Part shown: piece after piece, positions 1 to 11,800 of the stretch
Layout: each line of letters begins with the position of its first letter
Numbering within the stretch: the first letter of the stretch is position 1
From: Azolla pinnata
Taxonomy: Eukaryota; Streptophyta; Polypodiopsida; Salviniales; Salviniaceae
DNA: 43,253 nucleotides
Direction: 5' to 3'
Assembly (NCBI GenBank): GCA_037176905.1
Contig: JBBBWG010032053.1
Coordinates: 1-43,253 of the forward strand
Notes under the pieces: generated by a model
The model's database searches: none
Told to the model about the DNA's origin: nothing
The model's input: only the letters and a program-made list of their open reading frames with translations
Program-made: the position numbers and the translations under genes

Positions 1-358
1 GCACCTTGAAGCTGCGCGGGTCGCTGTCGGGGAGCGCCCTCATCAGTTCATAGGCCTTGTTGTACTTGGCGACGTAGCCGGCGCCGACGCGGTGCGCGGG
101 GCGGCGCACGCGCGGGGCGGCGGCCGGCGGCGGGTACCTGCCGCCCGAGAACTGCACGGCCTCGCTGGGCGGCGCGTACGGCAGGCAGCAGTTGAAGCGG
201 TACACCGTGGGGTCGCCGAGCGGCGCCTTGTCGGCGGCGAGCTCGCAGCGCGAGAGGTCGGGGACGTGGACGGGCGCGGCGCGGGCGCCGCCCGGGACGT
301 GGACGGCGATGATGGCGAGGAAGAAGAGGGGGAGAAGCTGGTGGCGATCGGCCGCCAT
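1..358 (-). CDS. Polyphenol oxidase (tyrosinase family), N-terminal part, truncated by window edge
   Basis: The reverse strand from the ATG at 358-356 is open to the edge and gives 119 residues. Residues 1-27 are a short basic start plus a hydrophobic stretch (LLPLFFLAIIAVHVPGG), which looks like a secretory signal peptide. Mature-type PPO features follow: PDLSRC with Cys38, the NCC pair (Cys57, Cys58), RVRRPAH at 83-89, then YVAKYNKAYELMRALPDSDP. In the family these precede the first copper-binding site, which lies outside the window. PPOs are dicopper enzymes that oxidise mono- and o-diphenols to quinones. Most angiosperm PPOs carry a long two-part thylakoid transit peptide; here the leader is short, so a vacuolar or secreted enzyme is more likely (inference). 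An in-frame stop lies just upstream, which supports this start. GC content is very high. A related tyrosinase-domain protein such as an aurone-synthase type cannot be excluded from the N-terminus alone. Confidence 0.85.
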   Translation of the reverse strand, partial: MAADRHQLLPLFFLAIIAVHVPGGARAAPVHVPDLSRCELAADKAPLGDPTVYRFNCCLPYAPPSEAVQFSGGRYPPPAAAPRVRRPAHRVGAGYVAKYNKAYELMRALPDSDPRSFKV

Positions 359-372
359 TAGGTTTAGGGTTT
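359..372 (-). promoter_or_regulatory. Telo-box (AAACCCTAAA) just before the polyphenol oxidase start
   Basis: On the reverse strand the bases directly ahead of the PPO ATG read AAAACCCTAAACCTA, a match to the plant telo-box core AAACCCTA. It would lie in the 5' UTR. In plants this motif often enhances expression of growth genes when paired with other elements. No function is shown here. Confidence 0.5.
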
Positions 373-500
373 TCAGGGGTCCTCCGACAGTCGTAGCTTG
401 CTGGCTATAGCTAGCTAGCTAGCTAGGCTGCGGAGATAGCTCGCCCAAGGACAAAAGGCAAAGCGGAGGATGAATGCCAATCCATGCACATTACGTATCT

Positions 501-510
501 CTTTTATATA
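501..510 (-). promoter_or_regulatory. Probable TATA box of the polyphenol oxidase gene
   Basis: The reverse strand reads TATATAAAAG here, about 145 bases upstream of the PPO start codon. That is a good plant TATA box, and transcription would start roughly 30 bases closer to the gene, leaving a 5' UTR of about 110 bases. A (TAGC)n run at about 406-424 lies in that presumed UTR. Confidence 0.5.
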
Positions 511-599
511 GTATCTATGCGCCACTACTACCGGCAGGCACGCATCCGGCTTGAAATAATCCAAGTTCCCAAATCCAGACATTTCTCCACGCGGATTTG

Positions 600-2150
600 C
601 AGGCAAAACAATTTGCCTTTTGACCGATCTCTCCTTCTTCGTTGCTGCTGCTGCCGCCGCTGACTTTCGGTGGAGAAGAAATCAATCAACACGTCCTCAA
701 CAAAACCCCACCAACCCACTTTCTTGCCCAACTGCGTGCGCCGGATTCGAACGCCCAACCTGTTGTATACGCCGATCAATCCGACGTCTTTTCCGACTCA
801 GCGTGACGAATGACGATCGGCAACAGTCTCAAATAGCCTGTCCCAGGTCGTCGAAATACACTCTGATATGGATTTTTTCGAACTAATCATCATCAACTAT
901 ATTATTCACTTAGTTTTCTTGTAGCCCTTCGACGGACGGACGGTTTCCTTTCATCCTGCCCTCCGTGAGTTCATCTTATTTTCTTTTCCTGTCGATCTTC
1001 TTCTAACCGATCGGTAAGCACGTTGATCCGCACATAACTGCTATGAAACACCACAAGTTTCGTCACGAGAGGCTGATCGTGCAAGTGCTATGAACAGTGG
1101 CTTGCGTGGGAAAAAGCAAAGAGAAAAATCCAATGTAACCTCTGTCAGATCTCGTAGCGCTCTCAGTCTCGTGTACTTAAACGTCTTTTTCAGAAAATGC
1201 AAGTTCTTCATAGCCCTTAAAACCAGTTCTCATAAACAGTAGGTCTGATACATGGCCAAAATGTAAGGGAAAGAGCGGTCGTGTCGCTAATTAAAGGATC
1301 AGTCAGTTTCTTGCTTCTCAAGCGTCAACGTCATAATATGTATGATTCGATCTTATTCTTTCCCCTCGCATGCTTGCGAAATAAGGCCAGAAGAGCTGTC
1401 CGTCCTAAAACTCGTCTACAAGCAATGTAGATCGTCACAGTTCTTGTGTCGCAAACGCTCGTTCGCGCGTTGATTCTTTCTATCTTGTCAACATCTCCCA
1501 ACTCATACTAATCTCTCTTTCTTTTCTCATGGGCTTTGAAATTTCAGGAATCAAGCCAAACAAAATCCACCCAAAAGTCTTGATTTCTGAGGTTGTCTAT
1601 TCCCCCGTCTTTGTCCATTTGTCCATCGATAATTGTCGTGTCAAGCCCATTATGCAGAAAGTTGATCCATTCTAAAGGTGTTATTCGTGTCTACAATAAC
1701 CCAAGTGTTTTTCGTCAAGATTATGGCTTTGAAAGAAAGCAGTCTACGAGCTATTGGTTCGAGGCCTTGGCCCCCACCCAGTACACGGGGATCGACTCTG
1801 CCCCTTTGGTTTTCAACGTGGACTTCCTCTGTCAGACAGGTCGTGTCAACATCGAACACCTCTACCAGATAGATAGATGGTTTCGTTTCGACAAACAGTG
1901 CTGTTACACACCGTTAAAAGAAGAAAAAAAAAAAACCGCAGTAGATGTCAAATGGAGAGAAAGAAAAGTTCACAGGAAGATGCCCACGGTGACAAAGGGG
2001 CGGTCACCGCGAGTGTGAATGAAACGGGTTTGATCCCATGCTAAGAGTTTGCGCGATCAATCAGAAGCAATTTTTACAGGCTACGAGTCAAGATTGCAAA
2101 CATGCTACGTAAAATGAGGTTTTTCTGAGTCGAAGCATATGCGTCGTCAC
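600..2150. other. Intergenic stretch, no gene seen
   Basis: Between the PPO promoter and the telomere-like repeats before LSMT I find only short open frames on both strands, with no recognisable protein and no repeat structure beyond short A-runs (about 1922-1935). It presumably holds the upstream control regions of the two divergent genes. Confidence 0.5.
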
Positions 2151-2156
2151 GCGTCT

Positions 2157-2298
2157 GTTAGGGTTTGGGTTTGGGGCTAGGTTTAGGTTTAGGGTTAGGG
2201 TTAGAGCTGGGTTTAGGGAGGTTAGGGTTAGGGTTCAGGAATAGGGTTAGGGTTCAGGAATAGGATTTAGGGTTTAGGAATAGGGTTAGGGTTTTTGG
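2157..2298 (+). repeat. Interstitial telomere-like repeat tract, TTTAGGG type
   Basis: About 140 bases are made of imperfect (T)TTAGGG units, interrupted by GGAATAGGATT-type spacers. This is the Arabidopsis-type plant telomere motif inside a gene-bearing region, not a chromosome end, because genes flank it on both sides. It ends about 60 bases before the LSMT start codon, so it lies in that gene's promoter or 5' UTR and supplies many overlapping telo-boxes. Confidence 0.85.
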
Positions 2299-2357
2299 GA
2301 TATGCAAAGAGAACATCAAAAGAGCAAAAACGATTGGCCAAGAATGAACGAGACACG

Positions 2358-5300
2358 ATGAATGCCCTTCCTTGCTTCTCCTCCCCCCCTCCCCTCTTCT
2401 CCTTCTTCTTCGCTGATCGCAGCTATGGCAGGCAGAACCGGACTCCGCCCATCTTCCCCACCCGCTCCTCCACCCGGAAAACCTTCTCCTCCCTCACCGA
2501 CACCGCAGAGATACAGGAGAAACTCGAAGCTTTCCGGTCGTGGGCACTCGAGAAAGGCATCTTGGATAAGAAGAATAGCGTTGTCGTGCCCAAGCTTTGC
2601 GGCTCTCCTCCTCCTCATCCTCAGAGGTTAGGCCTTTTTGCCCACAGGAGAGATGTTTCCGAAGGAGAAGAAGCTCTCAGTATTCCGCAAGAGCTATGGA
2701 TCAGCGTCTCTGCTTCCCATTCTTCTCCAGAGATCGGCTCTTTTTGCCGTAATTGCCGACCATGGGTTGCTCTTGCTCTTTTTCTTCTCTTTGAGAAGAA
2801 CAAGAAGAGCTCTTCAGTTTGGCATGCTTACATCGACATTCTTCCGCCCGTGCTTGATTCACCCCTCTTCTGGTATGCCTCTCATCCTGTTATGACTTAA
2901 TCAGAGTATTCTGTTGTATCAAAATTTACAGCTAAATGTTATAGCTAAATCGATCTTTTTTCGATTCAGCGTTTGTTACCTTGTGGCGTTTAAAAGCTTT
3001 GTTTTTACGGATTTGTTGGTATAATCAAACCTCACATGAAATTCAATGTTTGATTACAATGCTATGATTTAATCAACTACTCTTGCATTCTTGATTACAA
3101 TGCTATGTTTGTTTTTACTGTGTTTTTGGTTTAATCATCACATTCTTGGAATTACTCATTTGTTACCAGAACAGGCCTTTTCAGAATTGAAGGCTTGTTG
3201 CCATTTGATGGCTCGATCAAATTCTTCTGTTTGGATGGATCTTCGTTACCACATTATGATCTACCGAATGTTTGTGACTGCTATTATGGTTGAGCCTTGA
3301 GTTGCTACTATGATTTGGTGAATCGGTGTTTGTTACCATTTGATGGTTGAACCAATATATGAATTAGAAGTTTCTACCATCGTTTTGATAGAGAACATAA
3401 GACTTGTGTTAAAAATCATAGGATGTTGTTTCAGGAAGTCACCATAAGTTAATCTTAAATAAATCCTGTTATCTGGCTTGCAGAAAACACTACTTTTTTG
3501 TCTAGCAATACCTCATCCAAGTTTCAGTTGAGGGGTCATTTATATTGAAATATCTCCAGAATTCTGTCATTGCCATATCCAGAAAGGGTTTTCTTTTTCT
3601 TCATGACAGGTCAGAAGAAGAATTGACTGAGCTTGAAGGTATGTCTTTTGATCTTCCGATGGTTAGGGCGTTTGATTACAAGTGGAGATTTCTCAATGTA
3701 CCATGTTCTTAATCAATGCCAATGATAGGTACCCAATTAATTGGATCCATCTTGGGTTATCGGCAACATGTAGAAAGTGAGTACGAGAAAGTCCGTGAAG
3801 AGATGATACTTCCGAATCCTGCAGTTTTTGATCAGTCAGTTTTCACACTTGAGGCCTTCTTGTGGGCATTCGGTATTCTACGATCTCGAACTTTTCCTCC
3901 TCTTACCGGAGATGACTTAGCTTTGGTTCCTTTAGCAGATCTTGTAAAGCTTCCAATCTCAAGCCCTTAGTGTTTAGTGTGGTGTCGTGGTGTTTCTTAA
4001 CTATGGATTTGTTTTTGTAGAATTACCCCATCATTATTCACAGAATACGTTATTCTTGCCTATTTTCTCTATGCATCATGCTGCTGAAGAAGATCTGTGT
4101 GGATCGATATGTCTCATGGTTTCCATGTGATGCTCGAATTTGCATTATGTTTCATTAAAGTATTATATCCTCCATTACGGTAGAAGTTTCTTACCTCTTT
4201 GTAAATCCCTCGTCTATGCAAAACGTTTCTCTTTACACTCATGACCTCTTTAGAATGTACGTCATATTTTCTTTATCAACTCCATCCATCTCAACAGCTC
4301 CAATAGATATTATATTAAAAAAACAGATGGAAGAAAGAAAGAAAAATATTTTAAGGGACCAAAAGGGCATATAAGAAGAACGAGAGATCACGTCTTACAC
4401 CTTTGTCTCATCTTTGGCGTTTTCTTTCACTACTGCTGGAAAAGCTACCAAGTTCAAAGACCTAGCATGAACTGACCCAATAGAAAGATCTCTCATGCAA
4501 GGGAAGCACCATATATGGCGTGAGATAGAGGCCTTTATATGTCAATAAAAGGGTGGTGAGATTGTCGTGAAATCTTTGGGGTTCAGATGCCGAGGAAATT
4601 GCTATTTGCTGATAGATTGTAAGCCATTTGCTAGTTCTCTAGATTGTCTTGTTTCATGAAATAGAGTGATGAAGCAAGGCAGTTGTAGCTATTTGTTTAT
4701 GGGCTGTGTGCTCGTAGAGGAGAGAAGGTGAAAATGGCCTGTGAGATTGAATGAGAGGATCCATACCTGACAAAATGTTGTCTTCGAGAAAAAGAAACCA
4801 TATTAGTGAAACTATCTGATGCACTAGATTATTTATGTTACTACCCACACACCGAAACTGAAGTGGGTTCAAAGATAGAGAAAGAGAAATAGGGATGGAT
4901 TTCCTCAGCAAGGAGTGTAGTTTGAAAATTAGGACATTTTAGAATACCATGCAAAAGTAAAGAGATATCTTGGTAAAAGTTCTCCTTGTTTTGATATGAA
5001 ATGTATTATATTTAATGACGTTAAATAAAAAATTGAAAGTATTCCATGTTTTCTACTTTTTTAGGTCAGTCTAATTTTATGCTCTTATGATTTTTGAAGG
5101 TGAATCATGGAATGGTTATCAATATGGAAGCGCCAAGTTGGGAAAGGAAGAGTTCTGGTTTCTTCCCTCGGCGAGAGTATTTATCCTTACGTGCACCAAT
5201 TGCTACCAAAGAAGGAGAACAGGTGCTCAATATACTGGAAGATTATAAACAGCTAGTTGAGAATGGTTTGTGTTTTTGTATGCATATCACGGCGAGCATG

Positions 5301-7214
5301 TTATGATTTCTTCAAATTTCAAATGATATTTGTATTCCTCGGAACATGTTTCAAGAGACACGCTGTTTTGCTATTTCTATGGATGTCCCTGGTCATATAC
5401 TTTTTCTGAATACTTCGCACTAGATTTTTATTTTATTTATTCATGTCTAAGTATGGATAATGTTTGCAGTTGGTAATGCAGTATGGAAAAAACAAGAGTA
5501 ATGGACAGTTAGCCTTGGATTATGGATTTGTTGAACCCGGTTCAATGAGAAGTGCAGTTAGAGATAGTTTTATGTTAACTCTGGAAATACCTGAGTCTGA
5601 TCGCTTTTACGGAGATAAACTGGATATTGCTGAACTGAATGGGCTTGATGCTACTATTTATTTTGACCTAATCTATGGGGAAGGACTGCCAGACAATATG
5701 CTTCCATATCTGAGGTTGATTGCACTGAATGGGCCTGATGCATTTTTACTTGAGGCACTATTCAGAAACTCTGTGTGGGATCATCTTCAACTACCTGTAA
5801 GCCAGGAGAACGAAGAAACAGTTTGCAATATGATCCTGGAGGGCTGCAAGTCGGCTTTATCTGGATATCCTACCTCTATTGATGAGGTTGGAACTTTCTT
5901 CTCACAAGGAAATTTTGTCTTCTAGTGTGTGTGTGTGTGTGTGTAGATATATATAGTGAGAGAGATAGGAAGATAGATAGATATACCTATGCATCATGTA
6001 ATGTATGTGTATATTTATGAATGCGTAGTGTGTATATATGTACCTGTGTCTTTCTGTCCTATGTTTTCACTCTTTAGAAACATTAACTTGTATGCTGGTC
6101 AACGTATTGCAGACACATTGTATGCTTCAAATGATTACTTGTGTAATCGGTATATCCCTGCTACCCCAAAGGACACATAGAAATTTCAATGTGCTCTCTT
6201 TTTTCTAAACAGTTGGGATGGCAGATGTAAATGTAATATGTATATATACATGATCATGTGATGAGTCATCAGGATTTCCTATTGCATCTATTTATGTTTC
6301 AGGATTTGAGCTTATTGGAGAGTAATGAATTGAGCACTCGAGCCACAATGGCCATTTACATTAGGCTGGGTGAGAAAAGAGCTCTAGGAGAGCTGCAATT
6401 GATTTTTGAAAATCAAAAATCGAAACTGACTGAACTTGAGTATTATGCCACGAGGAGGTTGCGCACTTTGGGCCTGCTCGATGACAAAGGCGATATGACC
6501 CCTTGGGTAAGCAAGAGAATATGATAACAACATTCCCTGTTTAATATATTAAAGGTCCATCTTTTCGTTTCTCTTAAAAGACCTGATTAGTAGAACCACA
6601 GCAAAGTCAGTGATGATCATACCATCTTCTTCTGGAATTGTTATCTTCTTTTAACTTGGTAGAATGTAAGACTTCCGTTTGTTTGCTTTCAATCAAGTCT
6701 ATATAGAAATGAAATATATCTTTTGCTCTTTTTATTCGTAATATTGCCCTCCCAGTGCCTTCATGATTTCATCACTGAATCCCACTCACATGACTTTCTT
6801 CTGAGAACATAATTTATCTACTATCATTGGATCCTTCTATTAGTTACCATCTTTATGGAGAAAAGACACTAAAAATGTGATCCTAAATATCTTCTGGCCT
6901 TGAATTTCGCCAAGTTCAAAGAATTGATAAAGAGAATTTTGTGAAAATTGGAGATGTTAGCTTAGATTTCTCCCAAATGTCATAAACTAATGTAGTGAGA
7001 CTTCTAGCTGACAAAGTCTTAGAATGTATTTCTCCTTCAAATTACTATCAGATAATCTTACTTTCTTAGTAAAATGTTCTCTTGTGCCTACCTAAAAAGC
7101 TATTTCTGAGTAAATAAATGAAAGAGCATCGTCTTCACAACCTATCTTTTAAAAAACTGACATGGTTATCTAACAGTGCATTTTAATCTTGTTTTACAGG
7201 TTTTCGAGGGCTAA
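2358..7214 (+). CDS. LSMT: Chloroplast SET-domain protein-lysine methyltransferase (Rubisco LSMT / fructose-bisphosphate aldolase type)
   Basis: Coding exons are 2358-2872, 3610-3638, 3729-3943, 5100-5222, 5470-5886, 6303-6506 and 7200-7214: 1518 bases, 505 residues, close to the roughly 480 of Arabidopsis LSMT-L. The first 50 or so residues are Ser/Thr/Arg-rich, as in a chloroplast transit peptide. The SET domain follows, with RLGLFAHRRDVSEGE early, ADLVNH (Asn255, His256) and the NGQLALDYGF motif with Tyr312. The C-terminal half matches the Rubisco-LSMT substrate-binding domain (YLRLIALNGPDAFLLE, LEYYATRRLRTLGLL). The family uses SAM to trimethylate a lysine of plastid aldolases and, in some plants, the Rubisco large subunit; which applies here cannot be told. 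Family members usually have Ile or Leu where Val254 stands. Exon 2 is only 29 bases and the last exon only five codons. AATAAA at 7504 and 7551 could serve polyadenylation. Confidence 0.92.
3051..3107 (+). repeat. Short duplicated motif in LSMT intron 1
   Basis: TGATTACAATGCTATG occurs at 3051-3066 and again at 3092-3107, 41 bases apart. Looser echoes of TTTGTTACC and TTTGATGG recur through the intron to about 3350. This looks like a decayed local duplication with no coding sense. Confidence 0.5.
5925..5990 (+). repeat. (TG)n microsatellite with TA/GATA tail in LSMT intron 5
   Basis: A run of about ten TG units (5925-5944) is followed by TATATA and GATAGATAGATA. It is a compound simple repeat lying wholly in an intron. 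Confidence 0.8.
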
Positions 7215-8290
7215 GAAGAAAAACGTAAGTGTTTGAAACTGTGGTTGTGGTGGAGGCTAGCTTTCATATTCCAGTTTCTTGTTGTAACGTAGTATTGTCT
7301 TTCTTGTAGAATGGAAACAAGGAGTATATATATAAAGATTTTTTTTGTAGAAATCCTATGACATGCTCGATTGCTAGCTCTTGAAGGAGACTGTAGAAAC
7401 GATTAAAAAAAATGGATTTTTGGAATGTTAATGTGGTTATTCAAATTAAATCCTCCATTTACGGTGCATGTCATTGAAGCTGCTCTTGGTATTTGAGGTA
7501 TAGAATAAAACCATCCTTTTGGCGTTTGTGTATGTGCTCGAGAATATTGTAATAAAAACGTGTATTGTAAGTGATTCCAAAGCTGGATTTATAAGAACTG
7601 AGCAAGCCGAAGTTATAAAAGACCAAAAATGCTACAAATTGAAATCACAAGAACTAACAAATCGGCTGAATCTTGAGGAGTAGGCCAATGCTCTACATCA
7701 AAGCATGGAGGCTGCTAAAAGAAGAAGGAAAATGATGTAAATGATAGGCAACAAGGTAAAGCCTTTTATAAAAGCTTCAGCTCGGGATGATCATCAAGCA
7801 ATCCTTTGTGGATCAAAATGGTTGTAATGAGATGTAGTTTGTTTCTTCCCATCAATGTGTGGACATATGTGATTGTAATTCAGTTGAAAATAGGGATAGG
7901 AAACAGTCTTTTGATGTCGTTGACCTTTGATCAAAGAACGATGAGGACGGATTTGAGTATTGAGTAGACTAGATTTGGGCCTTTAGATATGCTGCATTTA
8001 GCATTGTTTGTTTAGAGCTAAAACTTTTTTTTGGTGAACAAACTCTTATTCTATGAATGATTTTCAGAGTTTTCTAGCCTATTATTTCCTCTAGTATTAG
8101 CATTTTGCTACTTTGGCCATCTGCTCTTAATGTCAGCATTTGCCTAAAGTTTCAAGGCCAATCCACTCTCCCTTGGATTCATCGATAAAGGCTTTTCTTT
8201 CTTTTCCTCGTGGAAGCAAATCCATTCAACGATAAGTGGACAGCAGATATGAAGTTAGAAGATAATAAGACTGAAGACAAATTTGAGACA
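7215..8290. other. LSMT 3' flank; holds an unrecognised broken reading frame
   Basis: This stretch contains the LSMT 3' UTR and flank. From about 7585 to 7829 one forward frame reads as a lysine/glutamate-rich helix-like peptide (VIKDQKCYKLKSQELTNRL, then ALHQSMEAAKRRRKMM, then KPFIKASARDDHQAIL) with two in-frame stops. I do not recognise it. It could be a gene fragment or chance. Nothing else is seen here. Confidence 0.3.
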
Positions 8291-8560
8291 ATATCTAACA
8301 ACCCTGAACAAATTGGGGTTTATCCAACAAAGTTCAAACAAATCGAGGCGAAAAATTAACAGATTCGAACAGTACGATCAAGTTCCGACAAGTTTTGACG
8401 ATTTCTAAAGACTTTTTCTGATTAATTTCAGCCGATTTCCGTGAATATCTCGGACGATTCCAGCGAATCTTAAAGCAATTTCAGCCAATTTCTGTCAGAC
8501 AAAGCCGAACGATTTCCGGCAGATTTCGAACGGATTTTCAGGGCTCGGACGATTCTCGTA
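8290..8560 (+). repeat. Degenerate CGATTTC-type motif cluster upstream of E4
   Basis: Loose copies of (A/C)GATTTC(C/G)G and AATTTCAGCC recur about ten times, at irregular spacing of 15-30 bases, for example AATTTCAGCCGATTTCCG near 8425 and AATTTCAGCCAATTTCTG near 8478. They lie 250-500 bases upstream of the E4 start codon. This may be an old tandem array that has decayed. No known element is recognised. Confidence 0.4.
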
Positions 8561-8632
8561 TCAGCGTCGTCGAGCCGCCTTCCCGACGCGGAAGCCAGAC
8601 GATACGGATCGGAAAAATCGGAGATGAGATGA

Positions 8633-8785
8633 ATTGGATCTTGAATTGGAACTGGAACTGGAATTGGAATTGGAGAAAGCTTCCAAATTGATGCCAAAAA
8701 AATCATGTGTAAAAAAACAAAGAAAAAACAGCATATTTGCAGTAGCCTTCCTTCCTTCCTTCCTTCCTTCTTCTTCTTCTTCCCC
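8633..8785 (+). repeat. Simple repeats in the E4 5' region: (GGAATT/GGAACT)n, (CCTT)n and (CTT)n
   Basis: About six GGAA(T/C)T units run from about 8635 to 8675. A pyrimidine tract of CCTT units followed by CTT units covers about 8745-8785. The second is probably in the E4 5' UTR, where plant genes often carry CT-rich tracts. Any reading frame through them is an artefact of the repeat. Confidence 0.7.
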
Positions 8786-8817
8786 AATTTCGCCCTCCTC
8801 TGTTTTGTTCCCCGGCC

Positions 8818-11800
8818 ATGGCTCCTCCCGGAAGAAGCGTAGCAGAGACAGAGGACTTTGCTCTGCGGAGGATACTCAACGTCACCCTCTCCGACGCCCA
8901 AGCATCCCCGCAGAAGCTCCCCCACCATGACCATTCCCCCATATACCTGGAGCAGCTCGCAGCCGAGCTCCTGAGCGAAAGCAAGCCCCTTGTTCTCTCC
9001 CGGGACGTCCTGGAAAGGGTGGTCATCGATCGCCTCTCCAACCCCCCGCACGGTGCCCAGCCCCCCATGACGTACCTGCTCGATTGCTACCGAAGAGCCG
9101 TGGAGGAATCTCGGAAGGTCCAAGGGATGAAAGACAAGAGAATCTCGTCGGAGATCCTCGATTCCATCTCCCAGGTGAAAGACCTCGCCGTCTCTTACGT
9201 CGGTATCATGCTTGAACAGCCCGATATGTTCCCCTCGCCCCTTCAGAGCAACAAAGATGGCTTGATTTCGTCTCCTTCGAGGCAGTCGATTGCAACGCTC
9301 ATCCTTGGCGATGCCAAATCTCACGCTAATGGATTAGAGAGTAACTGTGCATTGCCATCGGGTTTTCTCGACCATTTCATCAAGAGATTCGAGAATGAAC
9401 CAGGGTTCGATAACATTTGGAGACCCGCGTTTGATGATCTCCGGAGTAGTGTCACCCGAGTCTCACCCTTGGGTCCTTTCCAGACATCTCTCAAGACCTT
9501 GATATTGCTGGTTTCATATCCTTCAGTTGCGAAAGCGTTGGTGAATCATCCCAATTGGCTTCCAAGAGGCACGAATATCACTGGACGGGTCCTCGAAATG
9601 AACAGTATTTTGGGTCCCTTCTTCCACATCAGTGTGATTCCTGACAACCCAATCTTTGGAAATGGCGAGCCTAATGTTGGGTAATCTACCTGGTTTATAC
9701 TAATTATAAAAGAACCGGAATTTGATAAAATTCGGCGGTATGTCACTACATTCTTAATTCTATTGTTGGACAATATAAACCTGGCAAAGTCTGACGCTGT
9801 TTAGCCTGTTTTGAAAATTCTCATCTGGGCTAAGGTATCTTTAAAGTGTTAACAATCACCAAGGTCTTGCTCTAGCCGTACATTACAGTGGCGACTCACA
9901 TATTTAAAGTAGATATATACCATTGGCGCATATGCATAGCCAAAAGTCTCATTTTTCTCCTCCAAAATCAAGAGTATTCTGGGTAGCTTGGTGTCATTCA
10001 AGTCAGGGTCATGTGAAAATGACAGACCTGGTGTTGGATCACTGAAAATCATACATTACACATAGTCCCGTGTAATGTCAAGCTGATTGCTGGATAATCG
10101 GACATATTGTCTTTTATCCCATATTCATAATGAATCAAAGATGGTCCAGCGTGTAAGGCTTTTTACAATATGCATAGTGCATTAATCCTAAGACCATATC
10201 AGTAGTTTCTTACACAAACATTCATAGCTAGGATGGGTCCATCAGCTTTTGTTCTGTAAACACGAAGATGGCCTATACATAGTGCGAGCAATTGAATTCC
10301 ATCATCTGGACCAGTGTCATTTTGGATAACCACTTCCGAGTACCTGGCAATACCAAATCTAATGTTGGGTAGTGGGAAATTGATTTTATATAGTGTATAA
10401 TATAAGTATGAAGTGATATGGCCGTGTTATCGTACATGATATGAATAGGGTGTGTTTCTTATTGCTCAAGGGCGAACTTGCTGATGTGAAAACTGTTTGT
10501 TTTTAATAGCTTAGGTATAACTACAAGGCCTAGGCAAGTTAAGGCTACTGTACTTTTGGCATGGGGTGACCACTGTTGGAAGGTTTTCTTATATATGTCT
10601 TGTGTGGATAAAAAAATATTGCAAATTACATGTCAACAATTAAATTGTTTTTTTGGACAAATTGAAGTAACACATTTAATACAGGCGTATATAGTCTTTG
10701 TCACAGCATCAAGCTTGTACAAATAATGTTTGATGGAACATGAAATGTTTTATTACTGATATAGGTATTGTAAAATATGTGCTATTAGGTTGAAATACTT
10801 TGTCACACCATAATTGAAATTGGGAACAAATGTTTATGGTTGTGCCACTGTTTGTCTTTCATTACTGTTATTGTAAACTCTGAATTTTTTCTTTTGAAAA
10901 CTATGTCTATATTTATTGCAACAATAAACCACGTCCTGTATAACTTTCCTATTGTTCATCTGTAACACTATATGCTTGTCATTAATGGTTATACTTTGAT
11001 GCATTGCTTGCTCTCAAACATATGTGAATGAAGCATGTCTCGTATGTCTACAGGCAACAATGCTTCTCGGAAGCTTCAAGTCGCCGTAGTGCTGATCTTA
11101 TGGCGTCCTTCTCCACGATAAAAAATATTATGCATCAACTCTATGATGGTTTGCATGAGGTTCTACTTAAATTATTAAAAACTGCAAATACAAGAGAGCA
11201 CGTCTTGATGTACCTAGCAGATTTGATTGAGAAGAATGCAGGAAGAAGTCAAATGCAGGTGTCTAGCTTACCTTTCCCATTACTTTGTCTTTTTGATGAA
11301 ATATTTCTTTGCTAAGCACCTTTACTACTCTGTTTCTGAACAGGTTGATCCATATAGATGTGCTAGCTCTGGTATGTTTGTTAGCCTGAGTGCTGTGATG
11401 CTCAAACTATGTGAACCATTTTTAGATGCCACCTTCTCAAAGAGAGATAAGATTGATGCAGCTTATATTCTCTATAAATCACGGGTTGATTTCAGGTGAG
11501 TAGAATAATGTTTCAATTCATGTACATGGAGAAGATGAGGAGAGTGAGAACTATGGAAGTTTATTTCATATTAATGTCTTTGAAATGCCAAAATAATCAA
11601 GGAGGCCAACTGCTACTTCAACATGAACATTATAGAAGTCTTGTACCTGATTTATCTGTGAAACTAGGTTGTGGCTAAAGTAGGATGAAACCATGGGTAC
11701 AAGTAATACGGAGGAAACTATGGACAAAATAAATACCTACCTTGGATATGTAGAAGGGGAGTGGCTCAATTCATGAAGGCTCCCATGTGGACGAAAGGAG

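Noticed and set aside
2157-2298. A real chromosome end
   Set aside because: The tract is short, imperfect and flanked on both sides by genes.
8470-9324. 284-codon reverse open frame
   Set aside because: It is the antisense shadow of E4 exon 1, which matches a known family in the forward frame.
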